A stretch of DNA of 64,000 nucleotides from Asticcacaulis sp. AND118 (GCF_020535245.1 NZ_CP084910.1:2146501-2210500), one strand, 5' to 3'. Positions 10,995 to 20,952 are shown, counted from the first letter of the stretch. Numbers and translations are program-made. The notes: generated by a model not told the origin, from the letters alone.

Positions 10995-11033
10995 AAAAAA
11001 AGGGCTCGGCGAACCGAACCCTTTCATTTTCAG
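10995..11033 (-). terminator. Terminator after pal
   Basis: On the minus strand, AAAGGGTTCGG and CCGAGCCCTTT pair with one mismatch and are followed by seven T, shortly after the pal stop. Confidence 0.75.
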
Positions 11034-11049
11034 CCTTATGCCGAAACGC

Positions 11050-11604
11050 TTATTGCGCGCCTTCGATCAGGGCGGTGTGAGCGTTACGGTTCTGCGCCCA
11101 GGCTTCCTCATCCGTACCGGTCGAGAGCGGGTTTTCCTTACCGTAGGAGATGGTCGAGATGCGCGACGGCACCACGCCCTTCGAGGTCAGGTACTGCGAG
11201 ACGGCCTCGGCGCGACGGGCACCCAGAGCGAAGTTGTACTCGCGCGTGCCGCGCTCGTCGGCATTGCCTTCGATGCGGACCTTTACGGCCGGATAGCGGA
11301 CGAGCCACGCGGCTTGTTTGTCGAGGATCGCCTTGGCGTCTTCACGCACCGACGACTGGTCGAGGTCGAAGAAGACGCGGTCGCCGACGTTAACGACGAA
11401 GTCCTGTTGCGAACCCGGCACCGGACCCGACGGCGGCAGCGGCGTGGTGTCGGCCTTAGGCGGCGTGTAGGGGGTCGGCGTCGGGGTCGGTTGTTCGGTC
11501 ACCGCGGGCGGGGGCGTGACAACCTCTTCCTTCTTACCGGCGCAGGCGGCCACCGACAGGGTGACGAAGGTCACCAGAGCGAGTTTGAATACGGTTTTGG
11601 TCAT
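11050..11604 (-). CDS. pal: Peptidoglycan-associated lipoprotein Pal
   Basis: Outer-membrane lipoprotein that binds peptidoglycan and TolB and drives outer-membrane invagination at division. The 184-residue protein has a lipoprotein signal with lipobox SVAAC, a Pro/Thr-rich linker, and an OmpA-like domain with the peptidoglycan-binding motif NADERGTREYNFALGARRAE. The ATG at 11604 gives the expected signal peptide. It follows tolB after a 313 bp gap that probably holds its promoter, and is followed by a terminator. Confidence 0.95.
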   Translation of the reverse strand: MTKTVFKLALVTFVTLSVAACAGKKEEVVTPPPAVTEQPTPTPTPYTPPKADTTPLPPSGPVPGSQQDFVVNVGDRVFFDLDQSSVREDAKAILDKQAAWLVRYPAVKVRIEGNADERGTREYNFALGARRAEAVSQYLTSKGVVPSRISTISYGKENPLSTGTDEEAWAQNRNAHTALIEGAQ

Positions 11605-11917
11605 CGAAAACCCCTTGTGCGTAACGTTTGTAAAGTGAAAGGAAACGGCGAGCCATTTCCGGGAAAGATGAATGGTCCTACTTTTCCGTCTCGAAACGGA
11701 TTTGTCAAACCCTGAAACCACATTTAGTTACGATATGTAACAATCGTGTGGCAAAGATGTTGCGTTGCAGCGACCAAATGCTTCAAGAGCATTGTTGTGC
11801 CAAACATGGCACGCGTAAAATTAGAATATGGGTCCACAAAAATCAGTTTTTGATAGGCTGACTTTGAAAGACGGGACCCGGCGTAACGACAGGTCCGGCA
11901 ACCCCTTACTTAGGCAC
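11605..11917 (-). promoter_or_regulatory. tolB-pal intergenic region with an inverted repeat
   Basis: No gene seen in these 313 bp. The clearest structure is GTGCCA-N4-TGGCAC at 11797-11812, a small palindrome that could be an operator. AT-richer sequence nearer pal (about 11690-11760) is a plausible promoter. I cannot assign a regulator. Confidence 0.35.
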
Positions 11918-13240
11918 TTACTTCAGGCGCGGGGACCACGCCGGGTCAGATGCGCCGCCGGAATACGGCACTGCGCGCTCGATACGGCCCGAGGCCTCCA
12001 CCATCCACAGCGACGGCATGGCGCCCGGCGGTTCCCGGAAGAACATGATATAGCGGCCGTTCGGGGCCCAGGTCGGGCCTTCTTCGAGGTAGGACGAGGT
12101 CAGGAGCTTCTCATTGCCGCCACCGGCATCCATCACGCCGATGGAGAAGCGCCCGCCCGTCTGCTTGGTGAAGGCGATCTTGTCACCCTTGGGGCTGAAG
12201 ACCGGCGTCGAATAGACGCCGCCGCCGAAAGAGATACGGCGCACGCCGGAGCCATCGGCGTTCATGGCGTAGATCTGCGGCGAGCCGCCCCGGTCGGAAT
12301 TGAACACGATGGTCGATCCGTCGGGCGAGAAGGACGGCGAGGTGTCAATGCCCGGATCGGAGGTCACGCGGCGCGTGGCGCGCGACCGCAGGTCCATCAC
12401 ATAGATGTCGGTATTGCCGCCCTGCGCCACCGAATAGGCCAGCTTGGTCCCGTCGGGCGAAAAGCGCGGCGCGAAGACCATGCCCTTGATCTGGCCCACC
12501 GCTTCCTGACGGCCGGTTTCAATATTGAAGACGTAGATGCGCGCCGAATCTTCACGCAGCACCATATAGGCCACCTCCTGCGAGTCGGCGGAGAAGCGCG
12601 GCGTCATCACCTTGTACGACCCGTCGGTCAGATAGGATGGATTGGCCCCGTCCTGATCCATGATGGCCAGACGCTTGATCCGTTTGCCGCGCGCGCCGCT
12701 TTCGGCGACGAAGACGATGCGGGTGTCGAAATAGCCCTCTTCGCCGGTCAGCTTTTCATAGATGGCGTCGGCGATCTTGTGCGCGATGCGACGCCAGTTT
12801 TCCGGCGTCGCCGTCACCGACTGCCCCAGCAACTGCTTTTCGGAGAAGACGTCCCACAGGCGGAAATCGACCTGCAGACGGCCTGCGGCATCGACGCGCG
12901 CCACGCCGTTGGCCAAAGCCTGAGCATTGATCGTCTTCCAGCTGGCGAAGGTCGGGGTGGCGTCGATGCCGACGCTTTGCTCGATGAAGGCGTTGGGATC
13001 GATCGGCTTGAAGAAGCCCGAACGCTCAAGGTCGGCCATGACCACCTTGGTGATCTTGTCGCCCAGATCGGAACCGCTCGCCTCGATGTCGATGGCGATG
13101 GGCAGCGGGGCGATGACGCCTTCATTGACCTCGGCGCGGATCGGCGCCTGAGCGAAGGCGGCTAGGGGCGCACCCGCGGCTGCGAGCAGAGTCCCCAGAA
13201 GGATGGCCCAATGTCTTGGATTCAATTTAAAGGATCGCAT
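11918..13240 (-). CDS. tolB: Tol-Pal system translocation protein TolB
   Basis: Periplasmic beta-propeller protein that exchanges between TolA and Pal. The 440-residue precursor has a signal peptide ending AAFAQA near residue 31, an N-terminal alpha/beta domain, and a propeller built from repeats such as [25 protein letters not shown] and [12 protein letters not shown]. The ATG at 13240 is preceded by GAGGAAGCGAACC, a good ribosome site. It lies 19 bp after tolA in the order tolQ-tolR-tolA-tolB. Confidence 0.96.
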   Translation of the reverse strand: MRSFKLNPRHWAILLGTLLAAAGAPLAAFAQAPIRAEVNEGVIAPLPIAIDIEASGSDLGDKITKVVMADLERSGFFKPIDPNAFIEQSVGIDATPTFASWKTINAQALANGVARVDAAGRLQVDFRLWDVFSEKQLLGQSVTATPENWRRIAHKIADAIYEKLTGEEGYFDTRIVFVAESGARGKRIKRLAIMDQDGANPSYLTDGSYKVMTPRFSADSQEVAYMVLREDSARIYVFNIETGRQEAVGQIKGMVFAPRFSPDGTKLAYSVAQGGNTDIYVMDLRSRATRRVTSDPGIDTSPSFSPDGSTIVFNSDRGGSPQIYAMNADGSGVRRISFGGGVYSTPVFSPKGDKIAFTKQTGGRFSIGVMDAGGGNEKLLTSSYLEEGPTWAPNGRYIMFFREPPGAMPSLWMVEASGRIERAVPYSGGASDPAWSPRLK

Positions 13241-13259
13241 GGTTCGCTTCCTCTTATGG

Positions 13260-14066
13260 TTAGGCACCGGCGCAGGCCTTCTGCGCGTTGAAGGTGATTT
13301 CCAACGGTTGATTATACAGCCCGTCGGGCAAGTTGTCGTACAGTTCACCCTTTTTGACGGCGGCCTGCGCGCGACCGGCGGCGGCCTGCCACACAGGGTC
13401 GTTGCGCGGGTTCTCCCACTCCGGCCCCTTGATTACGCGGCCATTGGGCGAAATGGTGAAGGCGATAACGGCGCGGACCTGATTGCCGCCCGGCACGTCG
13501 CAGTTGGGCGACCACAGGCGTTGCAGCTTGGCCGTCAGGGCATTGAGCGCCGGTCCCGTATCTGCCGCCGCACTGCCGCGTTGCGAGGAGCCGTCGGTCG
13601 GGGTCTTCGTCGGGCGCGAGGGCGTGCGCGTGTTCGACTTGGGCGGCGAAGACTGCATCTGCGACAGCGAGTCGAGGTCGAGCGTCTGGGGCTTCGGCTT
13701 CTGCGCGCCCTTGGGGTCGGGCTTCTTCGGCGTCGGCTTGACCGGCTCCGGCTTCTTCGGCTCGGGCTTTTTGGTTTCCTTCTTCACCTCCGGCACCGGC
13801 TGTTTGGGCGCGGGCGGCGTCGGCACAGGCTCAGGCGCGGGCGTCGGAACGGGCTCCGGCGGCGCAGGCTCCGGGATCGGCTCAAGCACCGCCGCGTCGT
13901 CCTTGGGCGCGGCGGCCATCGAGCGTTCCGGGATTTCGGCCACGATCTCCACCGGCACCGACACCACCGGTTTGGCGTCCGGCAGGGTGTTCCAGTTGAG
14001 GAAGGCGAGCGCCAGCACGCCCGCGTGCAGGAGAAGCGAACCGATAAGGGCGCGACCCATCTTCAT
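13260..14066 (-). CDS. tolA: Cell envelope integrity protein TolA
   Basis: Energy-transducing inner-membrane protein that spans the periplasm between TolQR and TolB/Pal. The 268-residue protein has one N-terminal membrane segment (about residues 6-25), a long Pro/Lys/Glu-rich linker (about 55-140) and a TonB/TolA-type C-terminal domain from [12 protein letters not shown] to the end. It is shorter than the E. coli protein and has a proline-rich rather than helical middle, as usual in alphaproteobacteria. The start is 2 bp after the tolR stop. Confidence 0.92.
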   Translation of the reverse strand: MKMGRALIGSLLLHAGVLALAFLNWNTLPDAKPVVSVPVEIVAEIPERSMAAAPKDDAAVLEPIPEPAPPEPVPTPAPEPVPTPPAPKQPVPEVKKETKKPEPKKPEPVKPTPKKPDPKGAQKPKPQTLDLDSLSQMQSSPPKSNTRTPSRPTKTPTDGSSQRGSAAADTGPALNALTAKLQRLWSPNCDVPGGNQVRAVIAFTISPNGRVIKGPEWENPRNDPVWQAAAGRAQAAVKKGELYDNLPDGLYNQPLEITFNAQKACAGA

Positions 14067-14068
14067 GG

Positions 14069-14551
14069 TTACGGCGCCGCCTCCCCGGCGGCCGGCGGCG
14101 TTCCGGTCTTGCCGAGGTTCTCGGTCAGGAGGTTGATCTTGGTGAAGCCTGAGGTCGACAGTCGCGCCATCACCTTGGCCACCGTCTCATAGGGCGCGGC
14201 CCCTTCGGCGCGCACATAGATCGGCTTGGAGGTGTCGTTGTCGGTCATCGCCATCAGGCGCGGCGTCAACTGGTCAAAGCTGGCCGCGTCATCCATGACG
14301 TAGAGCGAACCGTCGCGCTGGATCGACACGGTGATCGGATCGCCCTCGTCTTTCAGCGCGGCGGCCTCGGTCTTGGGCAGCTCGATCTTGATGCCGGAGG
14401 TCAGGAGCGGCGCCGAGATCATGAATATGATCAGCAGCACCAGCATGACGTCGACCATCGGGGTGACGTTGATTTCGGCCAGAGCCCCGCGCCGTGCCCT
14501 GCGTCTGCCGCGGCGGCGTCCACCGCCTGCGCCTGCATTACCCATTGCCAT
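14069..14551 (-). CDS. tolR: Biopolymer transport protein TolR (ExbD family)
   Basis: Part of the proton-driven TolQ-TolR stator. The 160-residue protein has an Arg-rich cytoplasmic start, then INVTPMVDVMLVLLIIFMI, the single membrane helix with the proton-conducting aspartate, and a periplasmic domain. It lies 11 bp after tolQ and 2 bp before tolA. TolR rather than ExbD is decided by the gene order. Confidence 0.95.
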   Translation of the reverse strand: MAMGNAGAGGGRRRGRRRARRGALAEINVTPMVDVMLVLLIIFMISAPLLTSGIKIELPKTEAAALKDEGDPITVSIQRDGSLYVMDDAASFDQLTPRLMAMTDNDTSKPIYVRAEGAAPYETVAKVMARLSTSGFTKINLLTENLGKTGTPPAAGEAAP

Positions 14552-14562
14552 CTGCGTACCCC

Positions 14563-15267
14563 TTACCGGCCGGCCAGCTTGCCGCCGAGGCGACCGGTGA
14601 TCGACACCATCAATTCGTCGGCAAAGCCTTCGAGGCGGCCCACGAAGCGGGCGACCTTGGCGTTATAGAGGTTGAAGAAGATATAGGCCGGAATAGCCGC
14701 GCCGAGGCCGATGGCCGTGGCGAACAGGGCTTCCGAAATCGCCGGAGCGACGGTGGCGAGGTTGGTGTCGCCCTGCGAGGCGATGGCCGAAAAGGCGTTC
14801 ATGATGCCCCACACCGTGCCGAACAGGCCGATGAAGGGTGAGGCCGTGGCCACGACCGCCAACATGCTCAGCCCGTCTTCCATGGCGTCGGCTTCGGACG
14901 AGATGACGTGGTTCAGTTCGCGATCGACGCGCGACAAAAGCAGGTCGCCTTCGGGCGCGGAAATAGCCTTGCCCTTGTATTCGCCCCAGGCGGAGGTCAC
15001 CGTCACCAGCAGCTTCGGGAAGGGCGCGGTCGGCTGAGAGCCGTGCTTGGCGGCGATGTCTTCAAGCGCGCGGCCCGACGACAGCTCGGCTTCGAAGCCG
15101 GCGGCCTCCTTGTTCAGCTTCGACAGCTTGAAGCCCTTTTCGATGATGATGGCCCACGACCACAGCGAACCGAGCGCCAGAAGGAGCATCACGCCCTTCA
15201 CGACCCAGTCGGCCCGCAGGAACAGGTCGATAAAGCTGAGTGACTCGGCGGCGTGGGCGGCTTCCAT
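14563..15267 (-). CDS. tolQ: Tol-Pal system proton channel protein TolQ
   Basis: Inner-membrane MotA/TolQ/ExbB channel subunit that powers TolA. The 234-residue protein has membrane segments near residues 19-38, 135-160 and 170-195, and the conserved [18 protein letters not shown] motif. The ATG at 15267 ([10 protein letters not shown]) follows CAGGAG at good spacing; an in-frame start 20 codons earlier has no such site. It heads tolQRAB. The thioesterase ybgC that often precedes tolQ is absent here; a YbgC-like gene lies far away at 44553. Confidence 0.95.
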   Translation of the reverse strand: MEAAHAAESLSFIDLFLRADWVVKGVMLLLALGSLWSWAIIIEKGFKLSKLNKEAAGFEAELSSGRALEDIAAKHGSQPTAPFPKLLVTVTSAWGEYKGKAISAPEGDLLLSRVDRELNHVISSEADAMEDGLSMLAVVATASPFIGLFGTVWGIMNAFSAIASQGDTNLATVAPAISEALFATAIGLGAAIPAYIFFNLYNAKVARFVGRLEGFADELMVSITGRLGGKLAGR

Positions 15268-15441
15268 GAACAACTCCTGAGGCAATAATTTAGCGGTCGG
15301 GCCGGGTGTTGGCCCTAGCTTAACCATGCCCTCAAATTTTTAAAGGCGCAAAATAAAGGTTTTCGGGCGGGCCATCCCCTGCCCACAGGCTTTCATCCTG
15401 CCATGGGTTTAGCGACATTAATGTGGCGGCCGGCGCATAAA

Positions 15442-15460
15442 ATTCCGGAAAAACCGGAAT
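15442..15460 (-). terminator. Putative terminator between the small membrane gene and tolQ
   Basis: Stem ATTCCGG/CCGGAAT with a 5-base loop and TTTT immediately after it on the minus strand. Confidence 0.55.
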
Positions 15461-15471
15461 GGAGGCCAGCG

Positions 15472-15789
15472 TCACTCTGAGACTGACGACGAAGCCACAG
15501 ACGTATCCGATTGCGGGAACCTTATCTCGATGCTCACGGTCGCAAAGACAGGCGCGAGAAAGGTCAATGCGATCCACACCATCAGCCATTTCAGAGTTGG
15601 CCAGTCCTTGCGACTATAGACATGGAATACGACACCGCCGGCGGTAATAAGGTAAGCCCAGCAAGCAAGGCTAACGGGATATTCCTCACCTCTGATAGCT
15701 TGTCCGATCAAGCCACACAGACCTGCAACGATGACCGCGCCCAAATTAAAGAGAAGGGCCAGAACAAGAGGAGGCAGAACCTTCTTCAT
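15472..15789 (-). CDS. Small three-helix membrane protein, unknown function
   Basis: I do not recognise this family. The 105-residue product starts 3 bp after the ruvB stop and so is probably cotranscribed with ruvCAB. It has three hydrophobic stretches, about residues 5-30, 38-58 and 68-87, and a Ser-rich C-terminal tail. Composition is less GC-rich than its neighbours. It is probably a real gene because of the tight spacing and clean membrane topology, but nothing in it suggests a reaction. Confidence 0.6.
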   Translation of the reverse strand: MKKVLPPLVLALLFNLGAVIVAGLCGLIGQAIRGEEYPVSLACWAYLITAGGVVFHVYSRKDWPTLKWLMVWIALTFLAPVFATVSIEIRFPQSDTSVASSSVSE

Positions 15790-15792
15790 GAC

Positions 15793-16836
15793 CTACTCGA
15801 ACAAATCCCCGGTCGACGGCGCAATCGAGCCATTGGCCGGCGGATTGAGCCCCAGATGCGTATAGGCCCGCGCGCAGGCCATCCGCCCGCGCGGCGTGCG
15901 TTGGATGAAGCCCTGCTGCATCAGGTAGGGCTCGATCATGTCCTCCACCGCGTCGCGCGCCTCGGCAATAGCGGCGGCGATGGTCTCAAGCCCCACGGGA
16001 CCACCATTATAGTTCTCGATCATGGCGGCCAGATAGCGTCGGTCGAGCTGATCCAGCCCCTGAGGATCGACCTCCAGCCGCGCCAGCGCTCGCGAAGCAA
16101 CTTGTCTGTCGATGATCTCCGCCCCTTCGGCGGTGGCGAAGTCGCGCACCCGGCGCAACAGCCGCCCGGCCACGCGCGGCGTCCCGCGCGAGCGCGAGGC
16201 GATCTCGAAGGCGCCGTCCTCGCTCATCGCCGCACCCATCTTGCGCCCGGTGCCCATCACCACGCGCACCAGTTCTTCGGGCGTATAGAATTCCAGCCGC
16301 AGCGGAATACCGAAGCGGTCGCGCAGCGGCTGCGACAAAAGCCCCGCCCGCGTCGTCGCCCCCACCAGCGTGAACGGCACCAGATCGATGCGCACTGTGC
16401 GCGCCGCCGGGCCGTCGCCGATGATCAGGTCCAGCACGTAATCTTCCATGGCCGGATAGAGGATTTCCTCGACCTGCGGGCTCAGGCGATGGATTTCGTC
16501 GATGAACAGCACGTCGTTCGGTTCGAGGTTCGACAAAATAGCCGCCAGATCGCCCGCCTTGGCCAGCATAGGGCCGGAGGTGGCGCGGAAACCGACCTTG
16601 AGTTCCTTGGCCACGATCTGCGCCAGCGTGGTCTTGCCCAGACCCGGCGGGCCGTAGAACAACACGTGGTCCAGCGCTTCCTTGCGCACGGCGGCAGCCT
16701 GCACGAAGACCTTGAGATTGGCCTTGAGCGGCGCCTGTCCGACGAAGTCATCGAAGCTCTGCGGCCGCAGGGCGCGGTCGGAGGCAAAGGCCTCGACCTC
16801 GTCGTCGGTCGGTTCGCCGGAAATGATACGCGCCAT
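15793..16836 (-). CDS. ruvB: Holliday junction DNA helicase RuvB
   Basis: Hexameric AAA+ motor that drives branch migration with RuvA. The 347-residue protein has Walker A GPPGLGKT at 62-69, Walker B with DEIH near 113-116, sensor and arginine-finger regions ([18 protein letters not shown]), and a C-terminal winged-helix domain ending in [10 protein letters not shown]. Length is standard. It is third in ruvC-ruvA-ruvB. Confidence 0.98.
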   Translation of the reverse strand: MARIISGEPTDDEVEAFASDRALRPQSFDDFVGQAPLKANLKVFVQAAAVRKEALDHVLFYGPPGLGKTTLAQIVAKELKVGFRATSGPMLAKAGDLAAILSNLEPNDVLFIDEIHRLSPQVEEILYPAMEDYVLDLIIGDGPAARTVRIDLVPFTLVGATTRAGLLSQPLRDRFGIPLRLEFYTPEELVRVVMGTGRKMGAAMSEDGAFEIASRSRGTPRVAGRLLRRVRDFATAEGAEIIDRQVASRALARLEVDPQGLDQLDRRYLAAMIENYNGGPVGLETIAAAIAEARDAVEDMIEPYLMQQGFIQRTPRGRMACARAYTHLGLNPPANGSIAPSTGDLFE

Positions 16837-16895
16837 AACTCTTCCTCTTGTCGCGCGGCTTGCCCCAAAACCGCTTTACACTTTTGGGGCCGCGC

Positions 16896-17513
16896 TTACT
16901 TGCCTATCAGTTTCAGCGACGCCCGGATCACCGCCGCCAGTTCGGCTTCGGGGCCCAGTTCCTTCACCGCCGCTTCGACGGCCTGACGCGACTGCACCTC
17001 CGGTATGCCCAGCCCCATCAGGGCCGCGACGCTTTCGCCGTTGATGCTGGGGGTCGCCGCGGTAGAGGCCAGAACCGCGCCGGGGGCCATCGGCACAAAG
17101 GCCTCCCCGACCGCCAGCGCCTTGCCCTTCAACTCGATGACGATGCGTTGCGCCAGCTTGGGACCGACGCCATTGGCCTTGTTGACCTTCGTCTTGTCCT
17201 CATTGGCGACGGCGACGGCCAGTTCGTGCGGCGTCAGTATGTCGAGCACCGACAGCGCCGCCTTCGGCCCCACGCCCTGCACGGTCAGCAATTGCTGAAA
17301 CGTCTTGCGCTCGTCTTTCGAGAGGAAGCCGTAGAGCCGCGTGCCGTCCTCGCGCGTCTGGCTTTCGATGTGCAGAATCGTTTCCTGACCGTTGCCGGGC
17401 AGATTGGCCAGGGTGCGCACCCCGCATTTGACGATATAGCCGACGCCCATGACCTCGATCACCGCTTCGTCGTCTTCGATTTCCAACAGGATACCGCGCA
17501 AACGTCCGATCAT
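16896..17513 (-). CDS. ruvA: Holliday junction DNA helicase subunit RuvA
   Basis: Tetrameric junction-binding protein that loads RuvB. The 205-residue protein starts MIGRLRG, has the OB-fold domain, the helix-hairpin-helix region VQGVGPKAALSVL and ANGVGPKLAQRIVIELKGK, and the small C-terminal RuvB-contacting domain. The start overlaps the ruvC stop by 4 bp, indicating translational coupling. Confidence 0.97.
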   Translation of the reverse strand: MIGRLRGILLEIEDDEAVIEVMGVGYIVKCGVRTLANLPGNGQETILHIESQTREDGTRLYGFLSKDERKTFQQLLTVQGVGPKAALSVLDILTPHELAVAVANEDKTKVNKANGVGPKLAQRIVIELKGKALAVGEAFVPMAPGAVLASTAATPSINGESVAALMGLGIPEVQSRQAVEAAVKELGPEAELAAVIRASLKLIGK

Positions 17514-18034
17514 GCCGCTGCCTCTTTGGTGAGAATTCTATGCTTACGCTTGTGTGCGTGGGTCACCGCCACGGCCAGCGCGTCGGCCATGTCCGCCGTG
17601 AGGCCGTTTTCCGCGGTCGCCGCGCGCGGCAGCAGACGCTTGATCATGAACAGAATCTGCGCCTTGTCGGCGCGCCCGGCCCCCACCACCGACTTTTTGA
17701 CATCGAGGGCGGCGTATTCGGCGACGCTTAAACCCGCCTGCGCCGGGGCGAGCATGGCGGCGGCGCGCGCATGGCCCAGCTTCAGCGTCGAAGACGGGTT
17801 CATATTGACGAAGGTTTCTTCGATGGCCGACTCGTGCGGGCGGTATTCGGCGATCACCTTCCCCAGTTCCTCGAACAGATAGAGCAGGCGCACCGCCAGT
17901 TCGGCTTTTTCGTCGGGCAGGATGACCCCGTGCGCGACCCAGTTCAGCCGCGCCCCTTCGACGTCGATAACGCCCCACCCAAGGCGGCGCAGGCCGGGGT
18001 CCAGACCGATAATGCGAATCCTGTTGTTCTGCAT
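17510..18034 (-). CDS. ruvC: Crossover junction endodeoxyribonuclease RuvC
   Basis: Dimeric resolvase that cuts Holliday junctions. The 174-residue protein has the RNase H-like acidic residues in GLDPG (Asp12), IEETF (Glu72/73) and TADMADALAVA (Asp148, Asp151). The ATG at 18034 gives the conserved short N-terminus; a longer frame to 18070 adds unconserved residues. It is first in the ruvCAB operon. Confidence 0.96.
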   Translation of the reverse strand: MQNNRIRIIGLDPGLRRLGWGVIDVEGARLNWVAHGVILPDEKAELAVRLLYLFEELGKVIAEYRPHESAIEETFVNMNPSSTLKLGHARAAAMLAPAQAGLSVAEYAALDVKKSVVGAGRADKAQILFMIKRLLPRAATAENGLTADMADALAVAVTHAHKRKHRILTKEAAA

Positions 18035-18112
18035 TCGTTCAGCATTACCCGTTCGCCGTTCACCGCGCAATCGGCAATTCTTGCCGCTTTGATTGGACTG
18101 ATTTTAGAACCA

Positions 18113-18238
18113 CGGAAAACACGGAAAGCACTGAAAAGGAGAATTTGGCCAAGACATCACCCCACAGCACACACCTGATGCCGATTAAAATTTCAGTGTC
18201 GCGGGTTCCGTGCTTTCCGTGTTTTCCGCGTTTAATCC
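18113..18238. repeat. Element with 19 bp terminal inverted repeats between ruvC and the TPR gene
   Basis: Perfect inverted repeats at 18113-18131 and 18220-18238, made of CACGGAAA-type units, enclose about 88 bp with no gene. A related structure with CACGAAC-type ends lies at 49340-49489. The remaining sequence of the 18035-18393 gap shows no gene. Confidence 0.7.
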
Positions 18239-18393
18239 CTTTCTTCATCACACCAAACCGTGGCCTGAAACCTGCAATACGTGACAAAATGCGGCCAAAA
18301 TCGGGCATTCGGGTGCAAACTGGCACAGCCAACACCAAGGAACCGATTGTCAAGGCCGCGCGCTTGGGGTTAAGCTTTGTCAACGGACGGTTA

Positions 18394-20220
18394 ATGGGGG
18401 TTATGGAGATGGCGGCACACAAGGGACATTCCCGCGCCAATGCAAGCCTGTTCATCGGCATCGTTATCGCCGCCGCCGGCGCGATGGCCTTTGCCCTGAT
18501 CAACGGCAGCGCGCCGCTGACCGCCGGACTGTATCTGCCCGACTGGATCGACTGGGTGCGCATCGCTCCGTCTATGTCCGGCCTGCTGGCGCTGGGCCTG
18601 GTCGGGTTGCTGGTCGGCGTGGTCGGCACGATCGTCAGCCTGATGGCCCCGGCCCGCAAAAAGCCCGTCAGACGCGCCGAAGCCATCGCCTCGGCCTCGG
18701 TGGCCGAAATCGCGCCGGATATTCTGCAAAAGCCGGCCCCGGCAGCGCCCGCCGTGCCGCAACTGGTCGCCGACAATACGCGCAAGGCCTCGCTGCGCTT
18801 TGAAACCCCCATCGCCGCAGCGCCGCCGATCATGCCGGAGCCCGCGCCCGAAGTCGCAGCGCCTGCCGAACCCCAGCCAAGCGCCGAAATCATCCCCTTC
18901 CGCGCCGAACCGGCCCTCGCCGAAGCCCCGGAAGCGGCCCCTGAGAGCGTCGAAGCGGTAGAAACCGTCGAAGTGGCGGTCGCCTCTGCCGATCCTATCG
19001 CCGCGGCCCTGCTGCACGACGGTCCCGAAGCGCGCACCGCGCCGGACGCCGCCTCCGACATCAATGCCGTCATCCACTCGGCCATGCGCTTTATCGACCG
19101 TCCCGATCCGGCCTCGGTGACCAGCGTCGAGGAAGTCCACGCCGTCCGCGCGGAAGAGACCCATTCCGACGCCCCGCCGCGCGTCGTCAAACCCGAACTG
19201 ACGCTTGAAGAGCCGGTGCGCTCGACGGCCGAGTACAAGGCCCTGTCCGAGGCCCTATCATTAACCGACGACGGCACGCTGCTCGACTCGGTGGTGCTGG
19301 AAGCCGCACCTGAATCCCTGCCCCCTGAGCCCGTGCCCGTCATTGAGCCAGTGGCAGGCATCGTTTCTGAACCCGTCGCCGAGACGCTTTCCGGGACTTT
19401 GGCCGAACCGGTGGCGATGGCCGAAGCCGATCCGGAAATCCCGGCCGATCCGCAGGCCGAGATCGGTCGCGCCCTGACGGCGGCCCTGGCCCACTGGCCC
19501 GACGCCACCCGCGACATCGCCGAGGGCGAACTGCGCGTGCGCCTGGGCCAGCTCTATCACGACAGCGCCCTGCAAAGCCGCGAAGCCTTTGCCCGCATCA
19601 CCAGCGGCGACCTGAATGGCGGCGCGGCGGTGATCGCTCAGGAAGCTCAGGCCTTTGCCAACGCCCGCCTGCCGGAAAAGGCGGCCGAGCTGTGGCGCGT
19701 CTACGGTGCGCTGCATATGGGCCGCGACGACACGGCGGCCATGCACGCCTATGAGCAGGTGTCGGCGCTCGACACCGCCGACGGCAATATCCACATGTAC
19801 CTCGTTCACCGCTACCGCATGGCCGAGGACAAGGCGAAGCTGCTGCCGGTGCTCGGCCGTGCGCTGGGCGTGGTCGGCGACCGCGACACGCGCCTCGACC
19901 TGCTGACGCAATATGCCGACCTGACGCAGGCCGGCGGGCATCTCAACCACACGGCGCAGGCGCTGGAGGAGCTGAGCCGTATCCGCGGCGAGCTGTCCGC
20001 CGAAGACCCCGACAACCTGCAAAAGCGTTCGGCTCTGGCCATTGCGCTGGCCAAGCAGGCGCAGGTGCGCGAACTGATGGGCGAAGGCCCCAAGGCCGCG
20101 CCGCTGTACCAGCACGCCCACCGCGTCTTCGCCGAACTGTCGGCGCGCGTGCCTGACCATGCGGGGCTCAAGGCCATGGCCGAAAACGCCCGGCGCGACG
20201 CCGAACGCTTAAGCGCGTAA
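18394..20220 (+). CDS. Membrane-anchored TPR-repeat protein, unknown function
   Basis: The product of about 608 residues has two N-terminal membrane segments (about residues 16-38 and 55-82), a long disordered Ala/Pro/Glu-rich region (about 85-350), and a C-terminal helical region with tetratricopeptide character (about 360-605, including KAAELWRVYGALHMGRDDTA and AHRVFAELSARVPDHAGLK). Such an architecture suggests a scaffold at the inner membrane, but I do not recognise a named family. The start may be the ATG at 18394, or at 18403 or 18409; the GGGGG at 18396-18400 best serves 18409. It is divergent from ruvC. Confidence 0.75.
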   Translation: MGVMEMAAHKGHSRANASLFIGIVIAAAGAMAFALINGSAPLTAGLYLPDWIDWVRIAPSMSGLLALGLVGLLVGVVGTIVSLMAPARKKPVRRAEAIASASVAEIAPDILQKPAPAAPAVPQLVADNTRKASLRFETPIAAAPPIMPEPAPEVAAPAEPQPSAEIIPFRAEPALAEAPEAAPESVEAVETVEVAVASADPIAAALLHDGPEARTAPDAASDINAVIHSAMRFIDRPDPASVTSVEEVHAVRAEETHSDAPPRVVKPELTLEEPVRSTAEYKALSEALSLTDDGTLLDSVVLEAAPESLPPEPVPVIEPVAGIVSEPVAETLSGTLAEPVAMAEADPEIPADPQAEIGRALTAALAHWPDATRDIAEGELRVRLGQLYHDSALQSREAFARITSGDLNGGAAVIAQEAQAFANARLPEKAAELWRVYGALHMGRDDTAAMHAYEQVSALDTADGNIHMYLVHRYRMAEDKAKLLPVLGRALGVVGDRDTRLDLLTQYADLTQAGGHLNHTAQALEELSRIRGELSAEDPDNLQKRSALAIALAKQAQVRELMGEGPKAAPLYQHAHRVFAELSARVPDHAGLKAMAENARRDAERLSA

Positions 20221-20277
20221 CTATTGCGGGCCGCTCTCAGACCGTTACACTTGCGGAGTAACCCGTGAGATTCGCCC

Positions 20278-20628
20278 ATGCCCGCCCTGCCCCCCGGTCT
20301 GATCACCGTCCTGCTGCTGATCGGCTCCAATATCTTCATGACCTTCGCCTGGTACGGTCACCTCAAGGTCAAGCATGAGAAGCTGTGGGTGATCATTCTG
20401 GTCAGTTGGGGCATCGCCTTTTTCGAATACTGCCTGATGGTGCCGGCCAACCGCATCGGCTACGGCGTGTTTTCCGCCGCCCAGCTCAAGACCATTCAGG
20501 AGGTCGTCACCCTGTCGGTCTTCGTGCTGTTTTCGGTCTTCTATCTGGGCGAAGCGATCCGCTGGACCCATATTGTCGGCTTCACCCTGATCGCACTGGG
20601 TGCCGGGTTTATCTTCTATAAGGGCTAG
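20278..20628 (+). CDS. DMT-family small membrane protein (DUF486)
   Basis: 116-residue integral membrane protein with four helices, recognisable as DUF486 from LKVKHEKLWVIILVSWGIAF and FEYCLMVPANRIGY. DUF486 proteins resemble half-size drug/metabolite transporters; the substrate is unknown. It starts 57 bp after the TPR gene and is followed directly by a GNAT remnant. Confidence 0.85.
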   Translation: MPALPPGLITVLLLIGSNIFMTFAWYGHLKVKHEKLWVIILVSWGIAFFEYCLMVPANRIGYGVFSAAQLKTIQEVVTLSVFVLFSVFYLGEAIRWTHIVGFTLIALGAGFIFYKG

Positions 20629-20952
20629 ATGAGCCATCCCCTCGACCGTCCCGTCCGGAGCGCACTCATTTCCGGCTGGCGAGCCTTTGCCGAGGCCAGC
20701 GACGTCTGCACCCACCCCGACCACCGCGGGCGTGGCCAGTCTGCCGGGCTGATGCGTGAGGTCATGACGTGCATGATGAGGCGCGGCGAAACGCCCCTTC
20801 TCCACTCCTATGCGGGGAATCATGCGGCGATCGGGCTCTACAAAGGCCTCGTTTTCATCGGCGACAGACCGTCTTCGCCACCATCCCGCGCCCTGTGGCT
20901 GAGTGATGCCGGGAAGCGACAACAGGACAGGCTTGGTATTCTAAGGCTTTGA
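20629..20952 (+). pseudogene. 5'-truncated GNAT acetyltransferase remnant
   Basis: The frame of 107 codons holds only the C-terminal half of a GNAT domain: the acetyl-CoA-binding motif region SDVCTHPDHRGRGQSAGLM and the final strand region HAAIGLYKGLVFIG. Full-length relatives have over 200 residues with an N-terminal half that is missing here, and the first 22 residues look unrelated. It abuts the DUF486 stop codon. It is probably a decayed gene, though a short product could still be made. Confidence 0.65.

Noticed and set aside
11795-11812. Sigma-54-like promoter (TGGCAC and TGC) upstream of pal
   Set aside because: The spacing between the GG and GC elements is one base short of the strict requirement, and the site is part of a palindrome.
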